Source of the DNA: Epiperipatus broadwayi
Lineage: Eukaryota > Onychophora > Udeonychophora > Euonychophora > Peripatidae
Direction of reading: 5' to 3'
Length of the DNA: 64,000 bases
NCBI GenBank assembly: GCA_028023455.1
Contig: JAQFVV010000014.1
Coordinates: 1,989,336-2,053,335, forward strand
The notes beneath the pieces are model-generated. The model saw only the letters and a list, made by a program, of their open reading frames with translations, had not been told where the DNA came from and did not search any database. Position numbers and translations under genes: made by a program. Positions 13,226 to 25,363 of the stretch are shown here, in pieces; position 1 is the first letter of the stretch; every line of letters begins with the position of its first letter.

Positions 13226-14077
13226 ATCATCTGCAAAAAAAAAGACCTGACAAAATATATACTCCCTTACTACCTATTAACAGTATCTCTATCCCTCTTC
13301 CTAATCTTTCTATTGCTCTTTCCATTTCACTCAAATACAACACAAACAAAATAAGTGGCATAGGGCATCCTTGCCTTAGTCCCACACCATTTTTAACTTT
13401 AATTGATTCTATATTCTCTAATTGATATATATATAATAATTATTTTCATATAATTTTTTAATAATATCTATTAAAGCTTCATCCATTCCCAAATTTTCTA
13501 AACTTATCCATAATCTATTTCTATTTACTCTATCATATGCCTTCTCTATATCTATAAAACTCATATATAACTGTTTATCTGCATTCCTACTCATATCCAT
13601 AAGTTGCGTAACTACAAATAAACTATCTCCTATATGCCTATCTAATCTAAAACCTCCTTGCATTTCACCCACTACATTATTCCCTTCCATCCATTTTACA
13701 ACTTTACTAGCCACCATATACGAGAAAACTTTATATAAAACTGATGTTACCACTATCGGTCTATAATTATTCAACTTTCTATGATCCTTACCCTTTTCTT
13801 TAAATAATAACCTTACTCTTGTATTACTCCAATTACTTGGGAAAACTCTATTCTGTGCCATTTTACTAAAACAGGATAATAACTTTACTTTTGCCCTATA
13901 TCCAAAATTCATTACCATCTCTGCTGCCCATCCATCTAAACCTCTTGCCTTCCCACTTTTCAATTTCTTCTCTACCTCATTTAGTTCATTTTCTGAAAAG
14001 CTAATATTCCCATTACTATATTCTTTCATATTTTCTAACATTCTGTCATTCACATCTAACATCTTTTCTATATTCAT
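13226..14077 (-). pseudogene. LINE reverse transcriptase domain, broken twice
   Basis: The main frame (14077-13418) has KSGKARGLDGWAAEMV, RVRLLFKEKG with NNYRPIVVTSVLYKVF, MQGGFRLDRHIGDSLF and the motif A stretch MSFIDIEKAYDRVNRNRLW with its catalytic Asp. The frame stops in a TA-dinucleotide run (about 13425-13437). Two bases out of phase the text resumes with NGVGLRQGCPMPLILF, the motif B region. A nine-A run (13235-13243) then separates this from FADDIFLCAEN, the catalytic motif C (FADD, 13226-13237). All core motifs survive, but no single frame spans them. Confidence 0.85.
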
Positions 14078-14100
14078 TAAATAACTATTTAAGATTCTCT

Positions 14101-14511
14101 CTAAATCTTCTCTAGAATTACACTCAGTTCCTCATCATCTAGTAATACTAACTCTCTCTCCCCTACATTTCTCCTTTTAATATAATTCCAAAATTTTTTA
14201 CTTCCATCTCTTCCACTTTTATTAATATCCTCCAACAATTTACTATTCAATTTCATTCTCTCTCTATAAATATCTATTTTAGCCAACTTCTTCTTTTCTA
14301 AGTACTTTTCCCATTTAACATTAATATCTTTTTCACTTTCCTTATTCTTAATAGCACACTTATATTCTCTACATGCTTTTTTCCTTTCTTTTACACTTTT
14401 ACTAATTTTAATTTTTTTATTACTTTTGTTCTTTTCAATATTCTCACCTAAAACCCTATTTGCAACTTTTTCTACTTCCTTACACCAATCCTTATACTCA
14501 TCCCAACCCAC
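14101..14511 (-). pseudogene. LINE linker between endonuclease and RT
   Basis: A lysine/glutamate-rich segment (starts GWDEYKDWCKEVEKV) with the KFWNYIKRRNVGE motif common before the RT of Jockey/CR1-type LINEs. It overlaps the end of the endonuclease frame by 40 bp in another frame, so a one-base indel lies near 14505. It ends at a stop while the reading continues in a different frame into ILNSYLMNIEKM of the RT piece, marking a second indel near 14090-14125. Confidence 0.75.
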
Positions 14512-15417
14512 TCTTCCATTATTTCTTCAACTTGTATTTTATACTCTTCCAACTTATTCTTATCATTCACTCTCCATCCACATCTTTCACTATTATTTCT
14601 ACTTTTATTTCTATTCTCCATCACATTACTAACCATTTCAATTACAATGAAATTATGATCACTAGTGCATACTTTTTCTTCATTATCAAATACCTTAATT
14701 TTCCGTATTTTATTTATTCCCTCTTTCTCTACCAATACATAATCTATTGTATGAAATATATTATTTCTGGACCATGTGTATTGTCCCTCATAAATATTTA
14801 ATAAATTTCCAATACTCAAATTCACTTTCTGACAAAAATTCTTCAAAAGCTGTCCATTTTTATTATCTACATCATCAATTTCTTCAATATGTCCATTCAT
14901 ATCCCCTATAACCATTATTGTCTTCCCCTTTTCTTTAAAACTTTGTATATCCTTAACTAAACATTCGTATATGTTACTATTCCACTCCAATATAATTTGA
15001 CAGTCTCCAGTAGCTATATAAACTATAGCCACCATCCATTCTTGTCTACCCAACCTTATTTCAAACCACAAGTGTTCTTGACATTTAACAATATTTAAAT
15101 ATTTTTTTGATATAACACCTATACCACCACCCTTTTTTTTTTCTATTTATACCCTGCCATACCAACTGTTCCAAATTAGGTTCTTCTCTTAAATGTGTTT
15201 CCACTACTGCTAATACCTCAAGCTCTTCATTTTCAATTGTTTTATTTAATTCCATCCACTTTTCTGGTTTCCTACCACCTTGCATATTCAAAAATCCAAT
15301 TTTAACAATTTCTTCTTTCCTAACTACTCTTTTATAAATTCTTTTAATTCTTTCTTCTCCATTACATTTATGAATTACTTTCTTACCATTAATCTTACAA
15401 ACCCATTCCTTCTCCAT
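14472..15417 (-). pseudogene. LINE AP endonuclease domain, frameshifted
   Basis: The first part (15417-15085) contains KIGFLNMQGGRKPEKW and VVETHLREEP, matching the N-terminal Asn and catalytic Glu motifs of exonuclease-III-like LINE endonucleases. The second part (15071-14472) contains VAIVYIATGD, MVIGDMNGH (GDxN motif), the FHTIDYVLV strand and CTSDHNFIVIE (the SDH active-site motif). All catalytic positions are therefore present. The parts are in different frames. The break falls in a ten-T run (15133-15142), just where the frame changes from ...NRKKKGWW to a glycine-rich GGIGV-type reading. In a live element this domain nicks target DNA to prime reverse transcription. Confidence 0.85.
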
Positions 15418-15740
15418 ATTTATATTTATATCAAATTCCTTTTGCTTACTTCTTATATTCCATCCATTCTTTTTAATAATATTACAATTTAAAAACCCAC
15501 CCCCCTTTATAAGTTTTCCGAAAAAAATTCTTTATAAATCAAACTCCCTAAAACTTCACTTCCTTGTTTTCCTAAATGCAACCCATTTCACTATATAACT
15601 CTCTCTTTCCAATAAATTAAAACTAACTTCGTCAGTAATTCCTGTCATAATAATTAGTAGGCCCGTTAACCAGGAAATATAGCTATGTTTTTGGAAATAG
15701 GAACAAGATATTTTTTTACCCATAGCTTGATTAACTTTCA

Positions 15741-18700
15741 CTTAATAGTGTGTAAAAGAAGGCCTAACAGAATCTAGGAAAACAAGAAAATGTTACAATA
15801 TATATATTATATATAAATACAAAACTAAGAAATTAATTTTTACCAAAAAGTATATTCTTACTGAAAAATCTATCATATATATATATATATATTTAGATAT
15901 TATATTTAAATTTAAATCATAAGCAGATATAGAAAGATCAAAGCTTTTGTTAAACTAATGGTTAGTATAAAATATATACACTTAATATCAAAAGATTTAT
16001 AATCATATCTTATATCTCAACTTATTCTGAAATGTTCATAATCTACAGTGATAAATTAAAACAGTGTAAATCTTCCGAGAAAACTCTGAAAATATAAATA
16101 TAATTTTAATGTATTTTCATTCTTGTCAAAGGCAATTGATATATTCAAACATGTGAATATTTTGTTTATATGTGGCAAGAACGTTCAGAAACAAAAATAT
16201 GTTAAATTTGTGTTTAAAATTTTGATTGTATTTCCAAATATATAGTGTTAATATTGCATAGAATTAATTACATTTCAGTGTGAGTTACCATAATTAATAT
16301 CTTTAGTGTTAAAATTATATAAGTGTAATTATTACCCTATATTTTGTAATTCATATTTTGGTTGAATTAATATTTAATGGAAAGTTATGTTATCAATTTT
16401 CTGGACACATTCTCATTCCAAAAGTGCTGGAGTATTTATTTCCTTATTTTTTGGAATTATTAAAGGTAAAATAGTCCAGTCTACATGAATGAAGTTTGTA
16501 GAACGTCCTCATAGAGGAGTAATGAAGAAGAAAATGTCTCATCAAGCTTACCATAAGTCAACTGATAGGAATTTGAATAGTTTACCATTTTTGCATTTTT
16601 TTTCTAGTTAAAAATATTTGGATATTCATTTATTGAAGCCAATAGTCAATAATTAGTATGATTTCCATGTTTTACATAAACCATATTTGAATTTCAATTT
16701 AAGGCTTTTATTTCTGACATTATAAATATAATAACAGTAATCAACAAAAATGCCTGCTTAAATTGATTAATATTGCAATATTCTCTATATTATTATTATT
16801 ATTTAATATTCAGTCCTAAAATAGAAAATATTGTACATATTTCAACTCATACTTTTAAAATATATTTCATTTTTCCATAATTAAATTTGATATCAAATTT
16901 ATTATTGCATTTTTACAGATTTGACATTATTTTATTTTTATAAGATCAAATATTTTTCTTTCTTCCCAATATATATATATATATATTTTACATTTGAATT
17001 TTCAATATTTTTTTATGTTTGAATTGTCAACATTTATGTACTTGTTAATATTTGATTTTTAGAATGTAATACTTTTTGATGTGATTTAAATACCACAAAA
17101 TAGATCCCTGAAGTGTAATGGTAAATATCTATTTTGGGCGTGAGAATGTATTTTCTTAAGGTGTGAATAATGTTGTTATTTGAAACTTAAATATGATTTA
17201 TATTAGCTGAGCGACTCTTGGAATTTTTTCACTTAAAAGCACATTTGGTTTTTTTTTTTTTTTTTTTTTTAGATAGCCTGCTCATAACCGATCAAATGAA
17301 TTATTCAATATAAGTAGATAATTATATAGAATTACAAATAAAATAAGAACAGAATAAACACTTTATTAATTATATTAATATGTAAGTAAGTACAGTATCT
17401 AGCTGTTATTAAGTTGGGAGTAAAAGTTCCAGGTTAACTTGGTTAGTCAAATAAATATTAATTTGTATTCTCAACAATAAAATATGATTGTAATATAATG
17501 CAGCTTTTACTGTAGATTAGGGAAAGTGATCCATGGTTTATCTTTATTTTTTTTCACAAAGTCCTCATTATTTATCTTTTAAGATCATGATATTTGATTG
17601 TCTTATATATTGTGAATAATTAAAATTGTAGTTATTTTAACATTAATTATATTATCTACAGGAAAAGCAACTATAAACCACATTTTATTCGGGCTTTTAT
17701 TTAGCTTCATTTGCGTTACCTTTTAGATGTAACTTTTTTAAAGTTAATCATGTTTTCAAGTGTTTTTTTTTTTTTGTTGTTGTTGTCAGCGCATTCCTTA
17801 CTTACTTCTACCACATTTCAATCATTCACCAGTTATATTTTAAAATTAAATACAAGCTACCTACATACCCACTTTCATGTATGTTATATTATTTATTTTT
17901 TCTTAAAGAACTTTATTTTACTAGTTGAAAGTTGTTTCCACTCCCCTGTCGATCTTTTTTTGTTTTTGTTTGTTTACTTTTCTTTTTCTTCTCTCTTGGT
18001 TAATTAAGAGTCCGCTATATTATTATCTTAAAAGCCTATTAATAAATGTAACTTTAGCAACTTTATTTTCTTAGGTTTTGTTTTCTTCTCTTTTTTTCAA
18101 TTTAAGAATATTTGTTTTAATATTTCACAATTTATAGTGACTCATTCATTTCAAAACATTTATTAATTTTCTTTTTAAAATTCATTATTTATAGCATGTG
18201 ACCTTTACTCTGTATTTTTAATAGTAAATACAGAAAATTCGATTTACATAATTAATTAGATATGTATTTGATTTACTGTTTATTTTAAGAGATTAAAATT
18301 TTCATTTGCAAAATAGAAGTTCTTTTTATAACTGTTTTCTTTCTTTAACATTATTAAGAGTCATAATTGTAATTTTATTGTTAATATTGTTTTTCTTTTA
18401 TAGACATTTAAAATAAAATGATGATTTGCAGTTGCCTCTTTTTTTTTAACATTAAAAATGTGAGTCACAATGAGAAATAAGAAAGAATCAGTGAGTATGC
18501 GTCTTTGTAATATCAGAATCTGATTTTAAAAGAAATCCTGAATTTCATAGATGTTATAGTAGTTTTTGTTTCTTTTTGCTAGAAAACAGTTGTTTGCATT
18601 CACTAAAAATGATTAAGAATATATTATTTGATTATATTGATTATTATCAAGATACTGAATAGGATTGCCAACCTACTTTTATTATCTTACTTTAAAATTC

Positions 18701-19106
18701 ACAAAAAACTTATTAAAAGTTTATTATTTTAATATCATTTATATATATCAGAATAACCTCTTTACTTAAATCAAATACTCATATCATAACATTTTTTTAT
18801 TAAGAATTATGTAATAACAGTTATATTTACTTGTGATGATGATCCAATTATTTTTATTGCTTCATCCAATATTCTTTTTTAAAGAAACTTTTAGAATTAA
18901 AAATTATGCTTTCCAGACAATAATATCCAAACACATTAAATTAAATTACACACGTTTTCAGAATGCATAATTAATACTTCATTAAATTTACTATATATGA
19001 GATGGGGGGGGGGGGGTCAAAAATAACTGGAATTTTTCAATAAAAAATTATATATTTATTTTTACATGTTGCAAAATGAATCTCCTTCAAAGTATAGTTT
19101 ATTTCA
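15741..19106. other. AT-rich noncoding, nothing recognised
   Basis: Simple-sequence runs only: (AT)n at about 15876-15891 and 16970-16986, a long T run at about 17250-17271, T run at 17765, and a G run at about 19003-19016. The ORF at 17711-18007 is a T-rich artefact. Confidence 0.4.
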
Positions 19107-19490
19107 GGGGTCGGCAACCTAAGGCCCCCGTGCCAAGGGCAACGATTATTGAAATAGTAAATATATATATATATTTTAATTTCAGCGTCTTTTTTTTTTT
19201 GTTTTTACATTCAACATTGAATTTACGAATAAATCATTATTTATACGAAAATAATACACTTGACTTCATTTAAAAGGTATTTTTGTTTGCAAGCAAAATA
19301 AATTCTACATATTCACATTTTACTTTTGATAAAATTAAAAAATAAGATCGAAATCCAAATAAAAAGCTTATTACGTTATCAATTCTAAAAAGCTATTTTC
19401 GGTAGTTGAATTGTAAATAATCGTCGCTTATTGGTGGCACTTCTTTCAAAAAATAGATTATCATGGCATAGTGACTAAGAGATTCCCAAA

Positions 19491-20012
19491 ATGTTCCACA
19501 AAAGACAAAAACATGATATTCACTCTTTTCAAAAGTCTTGGACAAATGAATATGAATTTGTACAGCAAAAAGATTGTGCTGAGTGTACATTATGCTGTGA
19601 AAGTATTGTATGGCATACCTCAAGTGTACAAAGACCTTATCAAACTAAACATGTGTTCATGTTTAAAAACTCAGATGAGAAAAGTGAAGCTATAAAAAGA
19701 GCTGTTTCTGCCTTTAAGAAACAAATTAATTATTTTAGTCAAATAATTGGAACCCAAAATAAAACCACCGAATGTAGTTATACTGTTGCACATTGTGTGG
19801 CTTTGAAAGGCAAACCTTTCGCAAATGGACAATTCATCAAAGAAATGTTTTTGAAAAATGCTGAAATCTTATTCAGTGAGCTATTAAATAAACAAACGAT
19901 ACTGACTTGAATCCAAGAAATACCAGCTTCTGCAAGATCAATTCAAAGAAGAATAACTGATATGGTTGAAGATGTAACAACAAAAGAGAAAAACAGTTTA
20001 CAACAAGCTGTT
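19491..20012 (+). pseudogene. hAT transposase, N-terminal half
   Basis: The frame at 19491-19910 contains a BED-like zinc finger (CAECTLCCESIVWH...YQTKH), then AFKKQINYF, TECSYTVAHCVALKGKPF and GQFIKEMFLKNAEILF. This is the conserved N-terminal order of the ZBED/GTF2IRD2-like (Charlie-type) hAT transposases. After a stop the text continues in another frame with EIPASARSIQRRITDMVEDV (19916-19978), the next conserved block, until the inserted element begins. In live copies the finger binds the transposon ends. Confidence 0.85.
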
Positions 20013-20200
20013 TTATTAAAACAGGCAAAACCTCTATATGTATTGCTACTCAGTGCAAGTCAGAGTAATCAATGAATACCAGAAGGCTTGTGCATAAAAT
20101 CCCCATCTACTGCCTAATCACCTAATATCCACAGACTAGTTTCTGGCTTGTGGCCTTTATCAGTGAGGAGCCTTATCGAGAGTTTTGCCTGTTTTAATAA
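20013..20200 (-). mobile_element. 188-bp inverted-repeat element inserted in the hAT gene
   Basis: TTATTAAAACAGGCAAAACC at 20013 is the inverse (about 20 of 22 positions) of AGAGTTTTGCCTGTTTTAAT ending at 20200. The insertion separates two neighbouring conserved transposase blocks, so it arrived after the hAT. There is no coding capacity. On the minus strand it carries a hammerhead-like core (separate entry). It could be a MITE or a non-autonomous retroelement; the terminal TTA...TAA may include a target duplication. Confidence 0.65.
20129..20168 (-). ncRNA. hammerhead-ribozyme-like core in the inserted element
   Basis: Minus-strand order: stem I strand CCTCA, CTGATAA (one change from the canonical CTGATGA, 20157-20163), a GGC-CACAA-GCC stem II hairpin, GAAA (20140-20143), a C/G stem III closed by two bases, then GTC (20134-20136), the classical cleavage triplet, then TGTGG, which pairs with CCTCA at four of five positions. 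The CTGATAA change and an A/A first pair in stem II would probably weaken or abolish activity. Confidence 0.4.
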
Positions 20201-20625
20201 CAGTTATAAGCAAGCATAAGAAATGGTGATCATGTGATGTTTATTGGCTTAAAAGCTGTTTTATTCAGTGTTATTGCTGATGAAAGCACTGATGCCAATA
20301 ATATGGTGCACATAGCAAGAGTTATATGATATTGTGACAACAATCATATTTATGAAGGATTGTGTTGCTTGATTCCTCTTACTGGTACAACTAAGGGACA
20401 TGATATTTTCACTGCATTTTTCAATTATTTTGAAAATCAGAAAATCCATCATAAATAAAATATTTAGTGTTACTACTGATGCCAGCCATGCAATGGTCAA
20501 AAAGGAAAAGGAATTTGTTAAACTTCTTGAAAATCATATTAAACATCGAATATTGAGTTTCAACTGCATTATACACCAGGAAAATTTAGTTGCAAAAATC
20601 TCATCACAATTGGTCTTTTTTATAT
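20201..20625 (+). pseudogene. hAT transposase, catalytic region
   Basis: Downstream of the insertion the reading resumes with FSVIADESTDANNMVHIARV (first catalytic Asp, DESTD block), CLIPLTGTTKGHDIFTAFF, then in a shifted frame FSVTTDASHAMVKKEKEFV (second Asp) and LSFNCIIHQENLVAKI (the HQE block). At least two frame breaks and several stops separate these. The C-terminal hATC dimerisation domain is not visible. Confidence 0.85.
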
Positions 20626-20629
20626 ATCT

Positions 20630-22836
20630 TTACTCATATGTTTCAATAATGTGTTTGTGAAGTGCAAGTTTTAAGTATATCTAAAAAGATATCACTATCA
20701 AAAAAGAGTGACAAATTTAAGTTAATGTGTTATGTTTAATTACAAAACATATATTATTTAATACAGATTTAAAGTTTATATCTGAGCTAAAGATAATTTC
20801 GAATTTAATAAATGATTAGTAAGTTGTGAATGCAGAAAGTTTTGTATATTTTTACGATTGAAAAATAGCAAAAAAAAAAATATTTCACGTAAGGATTAGT
20901 TTCATTTTTTGTTGAAAATAAAAAAGTGCAGAACATTTGATATATATTTTTAGCTTTGAAAAATAGTAGAACTTTTTCTATATGTGTGAGGATTACTTTA
21001 ATATTTTATTTTTTTTAAAAATATGCTCTTTGACTTATTTCTAGATATATATTTTTTTATTATTATTCATTATTATTAGAAATCATAAGTTTAACACCCA
21101 TATATTTATGATGATTTCATCACCAAATCTCTTCAGCTTTATTTTTATTGTGCAAAAACTTTCATGAAAGGACATACATTATTTTTTTAACCTTTTGTTC
21201 ATTCTTTTTGAGTTTTTTTTTTTTTTACTTTTAGTTATGTTTTAGTTTGTAATCATTTATTCTATATATTTATTCAACAATTGATTCTGCCACTGGTTCA
21301 ATTTACAAAAACATTGTTATGATTTTTATTTCCTCTAACATATTTCATCATCTTCCCATTAAAAAGAACTCATATCTAAGTATTTTTGCTCTGTTTATTG
21401 ATAGTCACAATAGATAGTCATCCAAAGGACATAGTCATAATTGTGCAAGCTATTTCTACCTATTAGGAATCCTTCATTGGAAAAATATGCCAGCAAGTTT
21501 TTGTCTCTAGCATGAAATTTAATTATTCCAAACATATTCCCAATTTAATTGTATTATGTGTGACCCACTTCAATGATAAATTCCAATACTGATATTAATT
21601 TGCCAATAAGAAACAAAATCCAGATACTTCTTTGGTATTCATGAGAAGTCTCCTTTCATTATTAGGATCTTTAAAATTTTATTTCTGTTTATTAAAATTA
21701 TCACACTTTTAAGTTAATATTCTACTTACCCATATGAAATTAAACTCTTAAAACAACACCATTGTGATTAGCAATCTGTAGAACTTTTTCTCTTATCAGC
21801 TTTCATTTTTTTTAGGTTTGATTTATCATTTTTTTCTTATAATGAAGTTCACTGTGATCAAGTAAATAAAGTGTTGATGTATATAAGAAAAGCACCAACA
21901 TTGACTGCAGCTTTTGCTATATTTTGTGTAACTAGAATATTTATGTGAAATATACTTTCAAAATCTTTATCAACATCACTATCTGATGTGCAACACTACA
22001 AACAATATTTGGCTTGAAATTATTTGACTATTAGATTTTTTAAAAAGAAAGTATTTTAATTAAAATGTGTGAATTCATTTGCATTGTGAATATTCTCTAA
22101 TTATTTTTTGTTATGGTCATCTAAAACTTAATATTTATTGAAAGCCATATGTGACCCTAAAACAAAATGAAATTCAATGCATATTTGTCAAAATCTAAAT
22201 TGAAAAAAGATAATACATTCAAATCATTATTTTAATTTACTAATGATGGCCTTTGAAAAATTCGGCTTTAGAAATTTAATTGAAAATTCATTTTTGCATT
22301 AATGTCATTATATTTCAGTAAATATCTTTAGGTAAAGATAACTTCAAATCTAAAATAAATCTGTCTTAAATTTATATAGATTATATTTATCAATAATAAT
22401 AAAAAAAAAAAGATGTACTAATGTTATAATAAATATCAAACATAATCTAAGCTAATACTTAAATTAAAAAATTTCAAACATACTGCCTATAAATTTTCTA
22501 CATTGGGAATATTTTTTTATTCCAGCAGTCAAAGAATTTTCATCTGCAAACACAAATCTCTACAAAAGTGAGCTGTCAACACTTCAATGAAGTCATGATT
22601 ATTATTGTCAAGACTTGTTGTGTTTGGCTGAATTGCAGGTTTCAGTCTCAAACCAACAGTAGTATCAAAAATATAAACACTATTTAATATGTATAATTTA
22701 TTAGAGTAAATATACATAGATATTATGCAATCAATAAATACAATTTGACATATAACTTAGTCAATAATGAGCTGGTCATTATGAATGACTCTAACTTCCA
22801 GCTATATATTTAGCTTGCTTCATGAGTTCTAATCTA
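20630..22836. other. AT-rich noncoding, nothing recognised
   Basis: No coding text or transposon ends were seen; only homopolymer runs (A run near 20870, T run near 21215). Confidence 0.35.
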
Positions 22837-22928
22837 ACTCCTCTGGCTGTACTGGACAGCTTGCCTCAAGTTTGTTAAATTACTCTTCTGGCTGTACTAG
22901 GCAGCTTGCCTTGAGTTTGCTATAGTCA
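22837..22928. repeat. 45-bp unit, two tandem copies
   Basis: CTCTGGCTGTACTGGACAGC...TTGCCTCAAGTTTG is followed 45 bp later by TTCTGGCTGTACTAGGCAGC...TTGCCTTGAGTTTG. The copies are about 87% alike by eye and GC-richer than the surroundings. The function is unknown. Confidence 0.75.
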
Positions 22929-25363
22929 TAGCAGCTTCCTATCCTATCGAGGACTTGCCTCACTGTGTAGATATATCAATAGTGAATATAGTAAAAACAC
23001 CTTCACTGTTGGAAGTGGTTTCAATGGAGAGCCCATTCAGTCATTCAGGTAGACAAAAGTTCTCTCTTAAGAGTGTGTACTGTCCTTTAGTTTAGACATG
23101 TTCTTGATCTCTCTCTTGCATTCAAAAAGATGGACTATTCATTACCAAATCCCCTACCTTATGATTTCGTATACATGTTTACATATTGGCCATACTTGTT
23201 TTTACCCTTTGGTCATGATTATACATTGATTATCAACATGTTTACACATTGATTAGTGGCAATGAGTGCTTAATTTTATCAGATAAGGAAGGAATCTGGA
23301 CTAGTCCACTTCTTAAGGCAAGGTCAGATGTGACAAGACTAAAATTTTTATGAACTGTTTGTGTGTCAAGTAATAACAAAACTATGTGTATATTAGTTTT
23401 TTGTTGTTTTTTTCAGGTATTTTTCAATCATAGGTGAAGAAACATTAACAAAAGTTTTTGTATTTTTTTTTGGTTTGTGGTCAATTAACTTTTTAAATAA
23501 TTGTTAGTAATAGAGAATTAAAATAATGAACTAAATATATGCTGAGTTTCCTTACACTTTTTAGAATTGCAACATCTCTCATAGTTTTTAAATCTTATTT
23601 TTCCAATCTAGCTGATATTTTATTGTTATCAAAATCAGAGACGTAGCCAATATCTAATAATTATAAATAAGTAATACTGTCTAAAATAATTAAATTCGTG
23701 AAAGATTAATAACATATAAATGTTCAAAAATAAATGTAAAATAATGCTCAGTATGTTTAAGAGCAGTGATAAATCCACAAAATAAAGACTTTATTTGAAA
23801 CTTAATTTTAATTTCTGTTGCTCAAATATATATATGATTTCTCAATAGCAAACTATGTGTGTCAAAATTATAAATATTTAAATACTAGTATATGTTCTTA
23901 ACCTAGATAGATATAATTAAAGGGGATTTAGTCTGAGTTCAAATCCCTTTAAAATAATCAATAGTAAATTCTTTAATAATTGTTTGTATTTTTTAAATAT
24001 GACTAAAAAATAGATAACAAACAAAAACTAGTGATATAAATTTTCAAATAAAATTATTAATTAACATTAAAGTTAAGTTATGCATTAAATAAATTGGAAA
24101 AGATTGTTTAAAAAAAATATTAAGGAGGAAAAAAAATGAAGAAAGAAAAACTTCAAACTTAAATTCATTAATGACAGCGTGTAATATGCACAAACAGAAT
24201 ATTAAAATTAATAAAATATTCTACTAGATTGATTAGTAAAGATTTGAAGCAAATCTGATTAGCCATTTAATTATTTATCACAAACAAACTAAAAATGTAA
24301 TTAAATCTCTAAGATGAAGAGGAAAGACGTACATAAATTTTCACAAATTTAAATAATAATTCCAGATAATTTAATAAAACAATAATTTTAATTTTCTCAC
24401 AATATATCAAAATCATTGTTAGGTTTAGAGCTTTAGAACTATTTTTTTATATAGTATGATTATTATAAAAGTATAATTCATATTAAATTCCCATCATTGT
24501 TATGTATTATGAAATCTGACAATTTCTATCCATTTTATAACTTTACATATATTACTATAATTGCAGAGACTAAATATGTAGTTAATTAGTCATGTCAGAT
24601 TTTTGTATTATTTTAAATGATATTGTTATTCTATCAAAACATTAAGGCTTTTAATCTATATGATGACCATATGTATTATGTTAAGTAAAATTAGTATAAT
24701 AGAGTGATCACTGTTTTTTTACGTTCAATAGTGTTGATCAATATTAAATCATGCCTACAAGACAACTTTCAAATATTTTTATGTGATGATATATAATCTA
24801 GCCTGTGATTATTAATCACATATTTAATTTCTGCATTTTATGTTTGATTATATGTGCTTAGTGTTGTAAAGCTGGTTTCTATGTTATAGTTAATTATAAT
24901 TGTGTTTATAAAATTCACATTTTTATAATTAAAAAATCAGCAAAATATTTAATAGTATGAGAAACTATACTGTTATTCTTAAAATGCTTAAAGGTGTCTA
25001 AACCTCCAGAATACATGAAGGTCATATATATTATGTCTAACATAACAAAAAAAACTTAATACTGGAGCTGTAAATATGGTTCTACATATTTCTGTTTTGC
25101 CTGTTGCTAATTATATAGCTACTAACATAGATTTGAAACAAACTTATATGTAATTAGCATCAGTATTAAGCAATAGATGATAGCATATATATATATATAT
25201 AGATGGGCGAATTTAAATGGATCTTTACTAAATTTAAATATTTTATGGAAAATTAATTATGAAAAAACATTTATTTTTCTTTTATAAATTATCAAAACAT
25301 TTTAAGTTCTTTTACATATTTAATTTGTGTATACATAGAATAGATAAATAATCTTATATATAT
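22929..25363. other. AT-rich noncoding with a fragment of the hammerhead-repeat family
   Basis: GTCTGAGTTCAAATCCCTTT at 23931-23950 is the right end of the dispersed family (compare 48885-48905). The preceding AAAGGGGATTT (23919-23929) is its inverse, so only the two ends seem to remain. Nothing else was recognised; an (AT)n run lies at about 25184-25201. Confidence 0.4.

Larger units (their letters stand above)
11905..15740 (-). mobile_element. non-LTR retrotransposon (APE endonuclease + RT LINE), inactivated
   Basis: Minus-strand pieces in successive frames give, 5' to 3': an unassigned N-terminal piece (15741-15556), AP-type endonuclease (15417-14472), linker (14511-14101), reverse transcriptase (14077-13226) and a C-terminal Cys/His knuckle (12715-12032). 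The order and spacing are those of a single Jockey/CR1/I-like LINE of about 3.8 kb; I cannot place the clade. The 3' end near 11905 carries a short ACATC repeat tail (ACATCACATCACATC on the minus strand), typical of LINEs that end in microsatellites. Codons are AT-rich like the surroundings, suggesting long residence. Confidence 0.85.
19107..20625 (+). mobile_element. hAT-superfamily DNA transposon relic
   Basis: The left end carries CAGGGGTCGGCAACCT at about 19107, a sequence typical of hAT terminal inverted repeats, followed about 380 bp later by transposase coding text. No matching right terminal repeat was found before 20700, so the right end is probably lost or beyond recognition. The transposase is split by frameshifts, stops and a 188-bp insertion (20013-20200). 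Confidence 0.7.

Noticed and set aside
20261-20500. Minus-strand ORF over the hAT region
   Set aside because: Shadow of the hAT catalytic coding text on the plus strand.
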